Part shown: in pieces, positions 7,999-16,435 of the stretch
How the letters are laid out: the number at the start of each line of letters is the position of its first letter
How positions within the stretch are numbered: the stretch's first letter is position 1
Origin: Acidobacteriota bacterium
GTDB taxonomy: Bacteria > Acidobacteriota > Terriglobia > Bryobacterales > Bryobacteraceae
Assembly (NCBI GenBank): GCA_016870995.1
Contig: VFZU01000045.1
Location: 1-42,458 of the forward strand
Direction of reading: 5' to 3'
Length of the DNA stretch: 42,458 nucleotides
Notes under the pieces: generated by a model
What the model was told of the DNA's origin: nothing
Databases searched by the model: none
The model's input: the letters and a program-made list of their open reading frames with translations, nothing else
Position numbers and translations under genes: made by a program

Positions 7999-9163
7999 TG
8001 ATCTCGATGTAGCCTTCCGTAAAGTCGCAAGTCCAGAACTCTGCTTCGCCCTTGCCGTTTCCTGCAATCCGCAGATCGATCGTCACGTCCTTGTCATCGA
8101 GCTTGGCCTTCAGCTTGCCTTCATCAAAGGGCGCTGCCAGTCCAGCCTTGCACACGCGCTTACCCTGCAGATAGATATCCACTTTCGCCGGGTCAAACTT
8201 CGCGCCAGAATAACCGGCTGCGCACAGGATCCGCCCCCAGTTCGGGTCCGATCCAGCCACTGCCGTTTTCACCAGCGGCGAATTCGCAATCGCTCTGCCA
8301 ATCAGATTCGCGTCCGCTTCCGATTTTGCGCCCGACACCAACACGCGTACCAGCTTCTTGGCACCCTCGCCATCCCGTGCAATCTGAGCCGCCAGGTTCT
8401 TCATCACCCCGGTAATCGCCTCGGCCACCAGCTTCAGTTCCTCGCCTGTCGGCTTCACGCCACTCGCGCCATTGGCGAGCAACACCACGGTATCGTTGGT
8501 CGAAGTATCTCCATCCACAGTCAAGCGGTTGTAGCTTAACTCGGTCGCCCGCGCGAGGATCGCCTTCAGATCGTTAGCCCCGATTTTGGCGTCCGTCATC
8601 ACATAGCCAAGCGTGGTCGCCATGTTCGGCTGAATCATGCCGGAGCCCTTTGTCATCCCGGCAATGCGAATCTTGCCCTTGCTCAACTGTAGATTGGCTT
8701 GCGCTGTCTTCTGTACAAGGTCGGTCGTCATAATGGCGCGCGCCACATCACCAAAACGGTCCGGTGACATGCGGGCAAACAAGGCGGGCAGGGAACTGGT
8801 GATCTTCTTCACATCCAGTTCGACCCCAATCACACCTGTCGACGACGGTAACACTTCGTTCGCGGCGCACTTGGCCAGCTTCGCAACAGCCTTCGCGGTG
8901 GTTTCAGCCACTTTCATCCCGGTCCGCGTCGCGCAATTCGCGTTGCCGGCATTGATCACTAGCGCCCGCACTTTACCCTTGGACGATTTCAGACTCGCCT
9001 TCGACAACACCACCGGCGCAGCGGCGACAAGATTCTTCGTAAACACGGCAGCCGCATTGGCTGCCGGCTCGGAGAAGATCAACGAAAGATCATCCTTCTG
9101 TACCTTGCGGATCCCCGCATAAACCGTGCTGTAGTGATAGCCCAGAGGCAATTCGTTGCTCAT
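7979..9163 (-). CDS. argJ: Bifunctional glutamate N-acetyltransferase / N-acetylglutamate synthase
   Basis: 394 residues, usual length. ArgJ moves the acetyl group from N-acetylornithine to glutamate and, in bifunctional forms, also makes N-acetylglutamate from acetyl-CoA, in cytoplasmic arginine synthesis. The self-cleavage site is visible: KGSGMIQPNMA then T183 in TTLGY, where Thr becomes the N-terminal nucleophile of the beta chain. TVDGDTSTNDTV and the C-terminal DLRIAGNGKGEAEFWTCDFTEGYIEIN are also typical. Whether it is bifunctional cannot be told from sequence. It directly abuts fmt (9163/9164) rather than lying with arg genes. Confidence 0.95.
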   Translation of the reverse strand: MSNELPLGYHYSTVYAGIRKVQKDDLSLIFSEPAANAAAVFTKNLVAAAPVVLSKASLKSSKGKVRALVINAGNANCATRTGMKVAETTAKAVAKLAKCAANEVLPSSTGVIGVELDVKKITSSLPALFARMSPDRFGDVARAIMTTDLVQKTAQANLQLSKGKIRIAGMTKGSGMIQPNMATTLGYVMTDAKIGANDLKAILARATELSYNRLTVDGDTSTNDTVVLLANGASGVKPTGEELKLVAEAITGVMKNLAAQIARDGEGAKKLVRVLVSGAKSEADANLIGRAIANSPLVKTAVAGSDPNWGRILCAAGYSGAKFDPAKVDIYLQGKRVCKAGLAAPFDEGKLKAKLDDKDVTIDLRIAGNGKGEAEFWTCDFTEGYIEINGSYRT

Positions 9164-10093
9164 TTAAGCTCCAAGAATTTCATTGTCGACGATACGAAGC
9201 CCATTGCGAAAGTCCGTCGCAGAGACGCGCTTGCGCCCTTCCTGTTGCACCTCAAGCAATTCAAGCATCGTCCCTTGCCCACAGGCGACCTTCAACGGGC
9301 CCTTAGCCCCAAGCACGCGCCCAGGCTCTACATCTGTCATTTCTTCGCACACCTGCGTTTTCCAGATCCGCAGCGTCTGGTCGCGAAACACGGTGCTCGA
9401 TCCCGGCCACGGGTAGAATCCCCGCGTCCGGTCGTGGATCAACTTCGCCGGCCAGTTCCAATCAATGGCTCCATCCTGCTTGGTCAGGATCGGCGCATGC
9501 GTCGCCTGGCTGCTGTCCTGCGGAGTTCCTACCATCCCTGGGTTGCGCAGAGTTTCGATCAACAACTCGGCCCCCAGCTTCGACAACCTCTCCCCCAACT
9601 CGACCGCATTCTCAGCCTTGTCGATTGCCGTTTCAGCCTTCAGAAGCATCGCGCCCGTATCGAGCCCCGCATCAATGCGCATCGTGGTAACGCCGGTCAC
9701 AGTCTCACCATTCGCAATGGCCCACTGGATCGGCCCCGCACCACGATACTTCGGCAGCAATGAGCCGTGCACGTTGATGATGCCGTACCGAGGGATGTCG
9801 ATGATTTCTTGAGCAATGAGCTGCCCATATCCAACGATCACCATCACATCGGGTGCCAGTGCTCGCAACACTGCAACCGAAGCTTCGCGCCGGATCCGCT
9901 CCGGCTGCTCCACGGGCAACCCAAGCCGTAGCGCTGCCTGCTTTACCGGACTCATCGCCAATTCCTGCCCACGCCCCTTGGGCCGGTCCGGTTGTGTGTA
10001 AACACTCAATACTTCGTGGCCCGCAGCCACCATCGCTTCAAGCGTCGGCACAGCAAATTGCGGCGTGCCGAGGTAAACCGTCCTTAGTCCCAC
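9164..10093 (-). CDS. fmt: Methionyl-tRNA formyltransferase
   Basis: 309 residues, normal length. Fmt formylates Met-tRNA(fMet) with 10-formyl-tetrahydrofolate for translation initiation. The catalytic residues of the formyltransferase fold are present: N107 and H109 in NVHGSLLPKYRG and D145 in MRIDAGLDTGAM. The C-terminal OB-like domain (RVLGAKGPLKVACGQGTMLELLEVQ) is complete. Its start overlaps the end of def by 10 bp, the common def-fmt arrangement that pairs addition and removal of the formyl group. Confidence 0.95.
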   Translation of the reverse strand: MGLRTVYLGTPQFAVPTLEAMVAAGHEVLSVYTQPDRPKGRGQELAMSPVKQAALRLGLPVEQPERIRREASVAVLRALAPDVMVIVGYGQLIAQEIIDIPRYGIINVHGSLLPKYRGAGPIQWAIANGETVTGVTTMRIDAGLDTGAMLLKAETAIDKAENAVELGERLSKLGAELLIETLRNPGMVGTPQDSSQATHAPILTKQDGAIDWNWPAKLIHDRTRGFYPWPGSSTVFRDQTLRIWKTQVCEEMTDVEPGRVLGAKGPLKVACGQGTMLELLEVQQEGRKRVSATDFRNGLRIVDNEILGA

Positions 10094-10605
10094 TCGCCTG
10101 CCTTCTGCAGTTTGCGGATCTTCCGCCGGATCATGTCGCGCTTGAGTGGGCTCAAGCGGTGAATAAACAGCACTCCATCCAGGTGATCATTCTCATGTTG
10201 GATGGCCCGGCTCAACAAGTCTTCCCCCGTCAATTCAAACCATTCACCGTTTTCATCCTGAGCTTTCACGCGCGTGACTCGCGCACGTTGCACCGGCTCA
10301 CGGAACCCAGGGATCGACAGGCAACCTTCCTCTTCGTTCAGCTTGCCTTCTTTGTGCAAGATCTCGGGATTGATCAAAACGATCCGCTCATTCTTCTCAT
10401 CCCCTGCCGAGGGGTCGATCACCGTCAGCCGCTTCTTGATTCCGATCTGCGGCGCAGCCAGTCCCACTCCCTTGGCCGCGTACATCGTCTCAAACATATC
10501 GGCCACCAATTGTTTTAGCGCTGGTGTCCCGAATTCCGACACCGTTACCGACTCGCATACTTCTTCGAGCACCGGATCTCCATATTTCACGATTTTGTAA
10601 ACCAT
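10084..10605 (-). CDS. def: Peptide deformylase
   Basis: 173 residues. It removes the N-formyl group from nascent proteins. All three PDF motifs are seen: GVGLAAPQIG (46-55), EEGCLSIPG with metal ligand C95, and QHENDHLDG with H137, E138 and H141. The second residue after HE is Asn rather than the common Ile/Leu/Met (HENDH), a known type of variation. It directly abuts aroC upstream (10605/10606) and overlaps fmt downstream. Confidence 0.96.
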   Translation of the reverse strand: MVYKIVKYGDPVLEEVCESVTVSEFGTPALKQLVADMFETMYAAKGVGLAAPQIGIKKRLTVIDPSAGDEKNERIVLINPEILHKEGKLNEEEGCLSIPGFREPVQRARVTRVKAQDENGEWFELTGEDLLSRAIQHENDHLDGVLFIHRLSPLKRDMIRRKIRKLQKAGEWD

Positions 10606-11778
10606 TTAGAAGTCCCGAACCTGGTTTTGATAATGATCAAAATTGCGCTTGGCTTCACGCAATGAATCGCCGCCAAACTTCTCAAGCATCGCCTGCGCCA
10701 GCACCAGCGCTACCATCGCTTCGCCAATCACACCGGCTGCTGGAATCACCGCAACGTCAGATCTTTCGTAAGCGGCGAGCGCTGAATCTCGCGTCGGTAG
10801 GTCGACACTCTCGAGTGGCCGCCGCAACGTTGAGATTGGCTTCAGGTGCCCGCGCACGATGATGTCCTGCCCGTTGGTGATGCCGCCCTCAAGCCCTCCC
10901 GCCCGGTTGGCGCCGCGGAAGAACTCACGTTCCTGCTTGTTGTAGTGGATCGTATCCTGCACCTTAGATCCAAAGCTCTTCGCCCCTTCGAGCGAATAGC
11001 CGACTTCCACACCCTTCACCGCCTGCATGCTCACAATCGCCTGTGCCAGCTTGCCATCGAGCCGCGAATCCCAGGTGATGTGCGAACCCAGTCCAATCGG
11101 TGCTCCGTGTGCTCTCACCTCAAAAATCCCGCCCACCGTATCGCCTGTCTTGTAAGCCTCGTCCACCACTGCCTTGAAGCACGCTTCTGTTTCAGCGTGA
11201 ACGCAACCCAGCAACACTTCATCTTTCAGGCTGAGCGCTTTGATTTCCTCCCAGGTGGCTTCATGTTCCATCTGCTCCTGTCCAACACCCACAACGTGGC
11301 TCAATACTTCGATGCCAAACTCAGCAAGGTAGGCCTTGGCAAGCGCCCCTACCGCTACGCGAGCCGTCGTTTCCCTCGCACTGGCCCGTTCCAACACATA
11401 ACGCGCATCGTCGAAATCGTATTTGATGCAACCAATCAAGTCAGCATGCCCGGGTCTGGGCCGCTTGACCTCTTTGAACTTTTCAGCCGACCCTTCAAAG
11501 TCTTCAACCGGAAGTGACTCGGTCCAATTCTTCCAATCCCGGTTGGCCAGAATCACCGCAATCGGCGCACCGATCGTTTTGGAGTGCCGCACCCCCGAAA
11601 CAATATGAGCCGTATCTGTTTCGATCTTCATGCGGCCGCCGCGGCCGAAGCCTTGCTGGCGCCGCCACAATTCGCGGTTGATCTTTTCTAGGGAAATGGG
11701 AACGCCCGAAGGCAGGCCGGTGATCGTGGCTACAAGGCACTCACCGTGGCTTTCGCCGGCGGTTTCAAAGCGGAGCAT
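10606..11778 (-). CDS. aroC: Chorismate synthase
   Basis: 390 residues, usual length. It converts 5-enolpyruvylshikimate-3-phosphate to chorismate using reduced FMN, the last step of the shikimate pathway. Recognisable blocks are the N-terminal RFETAGESHGECLVATITGLPSG in two parts, RRQQGFGRGGRMKIE, PRPGHADLIGCIKYDFDDAR, ASARETTARVAVGA and NRAGGLEGGITNGQDI. The nearest upstream gene (cyclase) ends 33 bp away with no visible terminator, so aroC may be read from the kinase promoter or from a promoter in that short gap. Confidence 0.96.
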   Translation of the reverse strand: MLRFETAGESHGECLVATITGLPSGVPISLEKINRELWRRQQGFGRGGRMKIETDTAHIVSGVRHSKTIGAPIAVILANRDWKNWTESLPVEDFEGSAEKFKEVKRPRPGHADLIGCIKYDFDDARYVLERASARETTARVAVGALAKAYLAEFGIEVLSHVVGVGQEQMEHEATWEEIKALSLKDEVLLGCVHAETEACFKAVVDEAYKTGDTVGGIFEVRAHGAPIGLGSHITWDSRLDGKLAQAIVSMQAVKGVEVGYSLEGAKSFGSKVQDTIHYNKQEREFFRGANRAGGLEGGITNGQDIIVRGHLKPISTLRRPLESVDLPTRDSALAAYERSDVAVIPAAGVIGEAMVALVLAQAMLEKFGGDSLREAKRNFDHYQNQVRDF

Positions 11779-11811
11779 CGTGTTTAATCTTCAGTCTATC
11801 AGGCGATGCGT

Positions 11812-12567
11812 CTAGATCAGCGCAATCGGCCGCACTGGAGAGCCTGTGGCTCCGTTCAATTTCAGCGGCAAACAGACGAACAAACATTCCTTCACGCCAG
11901 TGGTCGACAACTCCTCAAGCGTCAGGTTTTCGATGATGTAAATCCCCTTTTGCGGCAATAGATAGAAATGCGCAAACAGCGTCACGCCCGTCTCCTGATC
12001 TACAATTCCGGGCACATCCCACGCCATGTTGTCCGCACCAACCGCGCACACCTTGTGATCCGCCGCCCAGATCGTTGCCGATTTGTGCGCGCCAGCGGCT
12101 TTCAGATACGCCGCCTCGTCATGCCACAACTTCGCAAACCCGGTCCTGACCAACAGCACATCGCCTGCGTTGGGCCGAACATCTCCCAGACTTCTTTCCA
12201 GATCATCCGCCGTAAACTCTTGTTCTGGTTCCAGCGGTGCCAGATCCGCGAACACAGCTCTGCGCACCAGCGGCGGAATTTCCTCCACACCGTGTTGCGA
12301 AAAACCACTCGGCGACTCGACACTCTGCGTCGGCACATTTCCATGCAGGCACCCGTGCGCCGCCTGATGCGACAACGCGTCGATATGTGTCCCCGTGTGC
12401 TCCATCATCGTCAACATCCCTGCCGCACTGGTCCGCGCCATTCCCGTAGGGTCAGAATGCCGCCGGTGCAAAGCGTAGAAGTACCCCGGCTTATGCGACG
12501 GATGCACCGGCATCCCAGCAAATCGCGGCTGCTCCAGATCGATGACCCTGCCATATCCCGGAATCAT
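11812..12567 (-). CDS. Cyclase-family metal hydrolase (KynB-like)
   Basis: 251 residues from ATG 12567, which overlaps the kinase stop codon (ATGA). The conserved metal motif HTGTHIDALSH is present, with RVIDLEQPRFAGMPVHP at the N-terminus and DVLLVRTGFAKLW and GADNMAWD later. The cyclase family (PF04199 type) includes arylformamidase and isatin hydrolase, which open amide or lactam bonds with a divalent metal. The substrate is unknown; there are no other tryptophan-catabolism genes here. No signal peptide, so probably cytoplasmic. Its tight coupling to a protein kinase is unusual. Confidence 0.8.
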   Translation of the reverse strand: MIPGYGRVIDLEQPRFAGMPVHPSHKPGYFYALHRRHSDPTGMARTSAAGMLTMMEHTGTHIDALSHQAAHGCLHGNVPTQSVESPSGFSQHGVEEIPPLVRRAVFADLAPLEPEQEFTADDLERSLGDVRPNAGDVLLVRTGFAKLWHDEAAYLKAAGAHKSATIWAADHKVCAVGADNMAWDVPGIVDQETGVTLFAHFYLLPQKGIYIIENLTLEELSTTGVKECLFVCLPLKLNGATGSPVRPIALI

Positions 12568-15161
12568 TTGGGTGCCTCTCCCACAAGGGATTGTGTTCCA
12601 AGGGACCGCCAGAAAGCATAGACCGCCAGTGCACCGACCAGGATGAGCGATGCAATCGAACCTGGCATAAACCACAATTTCGGATCACTTGTCATTTGCA
12701 TTTGCCCCGTATAGTTCACCACAAATACGGCTACGATCGTCGTCAGCATGCCGAATCGAACCAACCCGAACATGATCAACAATCCGGCTGCGAAATACGA
12801 GGCCAAATCTACTACCAAATTCGTTGAGCGATAGAGATCTTGGTTGGTGACGCACAACAACATGGCAGCCACAAGCATGGCCAGCCATTCCCGTTTCAGC
12901 AGTACTTTCAGCCCGAAGATACAGAAGAAGATCAGCATTCCCGTTGTGAGAGCGTTATCCGCTGTCGCAATGGCGTGTGCTAGCCAAGGACCCGCACTAG
13001 TATTGCGGACGTTCGCTAACTCAAGCTCGCCCGTCCGCTCGAAGTTGAACCAGTTCTTCATCAGGAAAAACAGATCGAGGCTCAACCCCATCACCACTCC
13101 CATCAGAATGTGCGCTCCAACTTCGGCATCCTTGATGCGACCTGAGACCAATCGGTTCCATGTCACGATGGCCTGCGGCCACCTCAAACGAAGAGCTGGC
13201 TCCAGCGCCAGATAAAGTTGCCAAAGAATGTAACCGCTCAACAGGGACATGCTCAGTGCATAAGCGGCGAATCCAATCATTCGTGCATCAGGAAAGTAGT
13301 GTGCCGAAAGTGCCCAGGCCAACATCGATACCGCCACCCGAAAGCCAAACAACTTCAACGCGCCTTTCCGGTCCGCTCGATTGCTTAACCAGTTCCTCCG
13401 CGCCAGCGCAATGCTGAAGAAAAGAAACACCGCAATTCCACTCACAACGATGTACATCTGTATCAGAACCCCAATCGGCGTCTCGCTCTGCGTGTCCTTG
13501 AGGGGTTGCGAGAAAGGAAATCTGACATAAAGGCTCGTGAGACGGCCCTTCCATGTTGCGTATTGAACAATGACTTCGGTGGCCTGCAGCCCACCGTGCG
13601 GACCCTTCAGGGTCACTCGTTGATCGAATGGAGTCAGCGGAGCCATCACAGCGTCGGTGCTCGAAAACTTCGAACGATCAAAGCCCATCGCCTGAAACAA
13701 TTTGGATTCCTCAAAAGGCCCGTTTCCGGCATCCTCACTTCTTGGCGGAACGGCTTCAAAGTAACGAAGCCTTCCGGTGGAATCCATGTTCATCCGCACC
13801 ATGTTTGCGACGTTCAGCGCGGGCCGATCCCAGCTCACCTCTCCATCCGGCCCTTCCGCCAATGGGCGCGGGCTTTGCCTGTAGAGATAAATCAGCGGCG
13901 ATTCGCCGCTCAATGTATTGCGCCAGTCCTTCGGCTTCTGCTTCAGCAGCCATTGCATCAAAGTGGGCCGCGTTTCAAAGTAATCCATCCAGTCGGCCGG
14001 CTTGTCTGGATATCCAAACTGGATGACCATCTCCCTTGCCTTTTGCATCAAAGCTGCCCGAGGCGTGTCTACGGGCGAATACTCAAGCATCTCCACATGC
14101 CCCTTGAGATAGGGGAACAATGCAAGAATAATCAGCGAAAAGGCTAACATCGGCACGCTGTAGCGGGTCTTCAACCCCTCAGATTTACTGGCCGCGACCA
14201 TCTCCGGCGTCGGCGTTTGCCCTGCCGCCAGCGCAGCTGCCAATGGATCTCCGCCTGGCAACGCCGCTGCAATCGAAAGAGCCGACTGCGGCCTTTGCGA
14301 TGGCATCGGATCGAGGCACTTGCGAATGATGTTCTCAACGGCTGGGTCAATGTCGCTCGCATGCGAACTCATGCTCGTCAGCGACATCGCCTCCTGCAGG
14401 TTCAACATCTCGTTGATGTTTGGCGCAGAATAAGCCCGTTTGCCCGTGAAAAGCTCATACAGCACCAAACCCAGCGAATAGATGTCGCTGGCCTGTGTCA
14501 CTTCGGTTCCTTTTAACTGTTCCGGCGCCATGTAAGCCGGCGTGCCTTGCCGGATTTCGGCAGCATTTAATTCCGTCGCCACCGCCGCCAGCCCAAAGTC
14601 ACAAATCAAAACTTCCCCATGCCGGTCGAGCATGATGTTATGCGGCTTCAAGTCACGATGGATCACTCCCTTGGAGTGCGCCGCCGATAACCCCGCGCAA
14701 GCCTTGCGCGAGATCTCGATCGCTTTATCCGCCGGCAGCCTGCCAATGCGGCGCAACAATGTTGAAAGGTCTTCGCCATCGACGTACTCCATCGACAAGA
14801 ACGGCAACCCTTCGGCCTCGCCAATATCGTAAACGCGACACACATTGGGGTGTGACACCTGGCGCGCGATCCGCACCTCAGAATGAAATCGTTCGAGCCA
14901 TCTCGGATCTGACGTTGCCAGACCCGGCAAAAACTTCAACGCCACAGACACGCCCAACGTCAAATCTGTGGCGCGGTAAACTTCGCCCATCCCGCCTTTA
15001 CCCGGCAGCGCAATGATGCGGTACCGCCCGTTTAAGAGTGTGCCTGGTGGAAACCGCCCTTCGAGCGTCGCATGCACCGAGAGTTGCGATACGTTGGATC
15101 GGCTTGTAGATGCAGCGCCCACTACCGTCTGCGTGAAATCTCCTGGTGTTAGCTCCTTCAT
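12564..15161 (-). CDS. Ser/Thr protein kinase with C-terminal multi-pass membrane region
   Basis: 865 residues from ATG 15161; an ORF extension further upstream would overlap the divergent amidohydrolase and shows no domain. The kinase domain spans about 47-320: GKGGMGEVY, lysine K76 (VALKFL), HRDLKPHN at 168-175, DFG 188-190 and GTPAYMAPE near 206-214. All catalytic residues are present, so it should be active. A single membrane helix (SVPMLAFSLIILALF) follows, then an extracytoplasmic segment, then several further membrane helices to the end, an architecture common among Acidobacteriota. The signal sensed is unknown. The last codons overlap the cyclase start. Confidence 0.88.
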   Translation of the reverse strand: MKELTPGDFTQTVVGAASTSRSNVSQLSVHATLEGRFPPGTLLNGRYRIIALPGKGGMGEVYRATDLTLGVSVALKFLPGLATSDPRWLERFHSEVRIARQVSHPNVCRVYDIGEAEGLPFLSMEYVDGEDLSTLLRRIGRLPADKAIEISRKACAGLSAAHSKGVIHRDLKPHNIMLDRHGEVLICDFGLAAVATELNAAEIRQGTPAYMAPEQLKGTEVTQASDIYSLGLVLYELFTGKRAYSAPNINEMLNLQEAMSLTSMSSHASDIDPAVENIIRKCLDPMPSQRPQSALSIAAALPGGDPLAAALAAGQTPTPEMVAASKSEGLKTRYSVPMLAFSLIILALFPYLKGHVEMLEYSPVDTPRAALMQKAREMVIQFGYPDKPADWMDYFETRPTLMQWLLKQKPKDWRNTLSGESPLIYLYRQSPRPLAEGPDGEVSWDRPALNVANMVRMNMDSTGRLRYFEAVPPRSEDAGNGPFEESKLFQAMGFDRSKFSSTDAVMAPLTPFDQRVTLKGPHGGLQATEVIVQYATWKGRLTSLYVRFPFSQPLKDTQSETPIGVLIQMYIVVSGIAVFLFFSIALARRNWLSNRADRKGALKLFGFRVAVSMLAWALSAHYFPDARMIGFAAYALSMSLLSGYILWQLYLALEPALRLRWPQAIVTWNRLVSGRIKDAEVGAHILMGVVMGLSLDLFFLMKNWFNFERTGELELANVRNTSAGPWLAHAIATADNALTTGMLIFFCIFGLKVLLKREWLAMLVAAMLLCVTNQDLYRSTNLVVDLASYFAAGLLIMFGLVRFGMLTTIVAVFVVNYTGQMQMTSDPKLWFMPGSIASLILVGALAVYAFWRSLGTQSLVGEAPK

Positions 15162-15180
15162 TCTGGATATGCTAACGCTG
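15162..15180. promoter_or_regulatory. 19-bp divergent start region with overlapping -10-like boxes
   Basis: Only 19 bp separate the kinase ATG (minus) and the amidohydrolase ATG (plus). TATGCT at 15168-15173 lies 7 bases before ATG 15181. On the other strand TAGCAT (15174-15169) lies 7 bases before ATG 15161. The two boxes overlap by five bases. No Shine-Dalgarno is visible for either gene. If both are real -10 boxes, both mRNAs are leaderless and cannot be initiated at the same moment. Confidence 0.35.
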
Positions 15181-16428
15181 ATGAAATTCGTTTTGCCATT
15201 TCTTCTTGGGTCTTCGATCTTGCCCGCCGCCTGCGAGTTCGATCTGGTGATCCGCAACGGCCAACTCATTGATCCCGCCAATCGCCGCAACGGTCGCTTC
15301 GACCTCGCGATTTCCAAGGGCAGGATCGCCCGTGTCGCACCATCCATCCCAGCCGGTGCCGGCTGCAAAACCGTCGACGCCACCGGTTTGATCGTCACTC
15401 CCGGATTGATCGACATCCACGCCCACGTCTACGCAAACACTGGGATCGAAAAGGAAATCGCCGGGGAGACATCCTTCATGCCCGATGCCATCGCACCGCG
15501 TACTGGCGTCACCACCATCGTCGATGCCGGCACCAGCGGCTGGCAAAATTTCGAAGACTTCAAACATCGCAGCATTGATCGATCGAAAACTCGCGTTCTC
15601 GCTTTTATCAACATCGCCGGTCGTGGCATGAGTGGCTCGAAGTTCGAACAGGATACTTCCGCCATGGATGCTCAGGCCCTGGCCGCCATGGTGACCAAAC
15701 ATAAAGACGTTGTCGTCGGCATCAAGACGGCCCATTACGGTGCACCCGACTGGATCGCCGTCGATCGCAGCGTCGAGGCTGGCAAGATCGCAAATGTCCC
15801 CGTCATGGTCGACTTTGGTACCCATCACCGCGAAGCCCGACCGATTGAAAAACTGCTCATGGAAAAGCTCCGCCCTGGCGACATCTACACCCATCTCTAC
15901 TCAGGCCTGCGCTACGAACAACTCCCTTCGGGCAAAATGAACCCGGTTCTCTTTGAAGCCCGCAAGCGAGGAATCATCTTCGATCTCGGCCATGGCAATG
16001 GCAGCTTCTTCTGGACCGTCGCCAAGGCCGCCATCGCCGAAAAATTCTTCCCCGATACGATTTCAACGGACCTGCATCTGCGCAGTTGGATGGAAGGCAT
16101 GAAGGACATCAACAACGTCATGTCGAAATTCCTCATCCACGGCGTACCGCTCGAAGAAGTCATCCGCAAAACTACCGTCGAGGCAGCCAAGGCCATCCGC
16201 CGCCCCGAGTTAGGTACCCTGTCGGTTGGGGCTGAAGCGGACATCGCCGTGCTCAAACTCGAAAAAGGTAAGTTCGGGTATCTCGACAATCGCCGCCAAC
16301 GTGTCGCTGGCGATCAACGGCTCACAACCGAGATGACCCTACGGGCCGGCTCGGTGGTTTACGATCTCAACGGCCTCGCCTCGGATGATTGGAAACCAGG
16401 CACTCTCCCGGGTGCCCGGATGCAATAG
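15181..16428 (+). CDS. Exported amidohydrolase (dihydroorotase-like)
   Basis: 416 residues. The start at 15181 gives a good signal peptide (MKFVLPFLLGSSILPAAC, possibly with a lipobox-like AAC). The amidohydrolase core is clear: DLVIRNGQLIDP, metal-binding H80 and H82 in DIHAHVY, the probable carboxylated lysine K182 in VGIKTAHYG, VDFGTHH, THLYSG and ISTDLH, and a closing beta-sandwich GTLSVGAEADIAVL. It resembles the EF0837/AHA3915 group of dihydroorotase-like deacylases. The likely reaction is hydrolysis of an N-acyl or cyclic amide; the substrate is unknown. It is followed 7 bp later by sthA. Confidence 0.82.
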   Translation: MKFVLPFLLGSSILPAACEFDLVIRNGQLIDPANRRNGRFDLAISKGRIARVAPSIPAGAGCKTVDATGLIVTPGLIDIHAHVYANTGIEKEIAGETSFMPDAIAPRTGVTTIVDAGTSGWQNFEDFKHRSIDRSKTRVLAFINIAGRGMSGSKFEQDTSAMDAQALAAMVTKHKDVVVGIKTAHYGAPDWIAVDRSVEAGKIANVPVMVDFGTHHREARPIEKLLMEKLRPGDIYTHLYSGLRYEQLPSGKMNPVLFEARKRGIIFDLGHGNGSFFWTVAKAAIAEKFFPDTISTDLHLRSWMEGMKDINNVMSKFLIHGVPLEEVIRKTTVEAAKAIRRPELGTLSVGAEADIAVLKLEKGKFGYLDNRRQRVAGDQRLTTEMTLRAGSVVYDLNGLASDDWKPGTLPGARMQ

Positions 16429-16435
16429 GAGCCTA

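Noticed and set aside
15162-15416. 85-residue N-terminal extension of the Ser/Thr kinase
   Set aside because: It overlaps the amidohydrolase coding region, shows no domain, and ATG 15161 leaves a natural juxtakinase tail.
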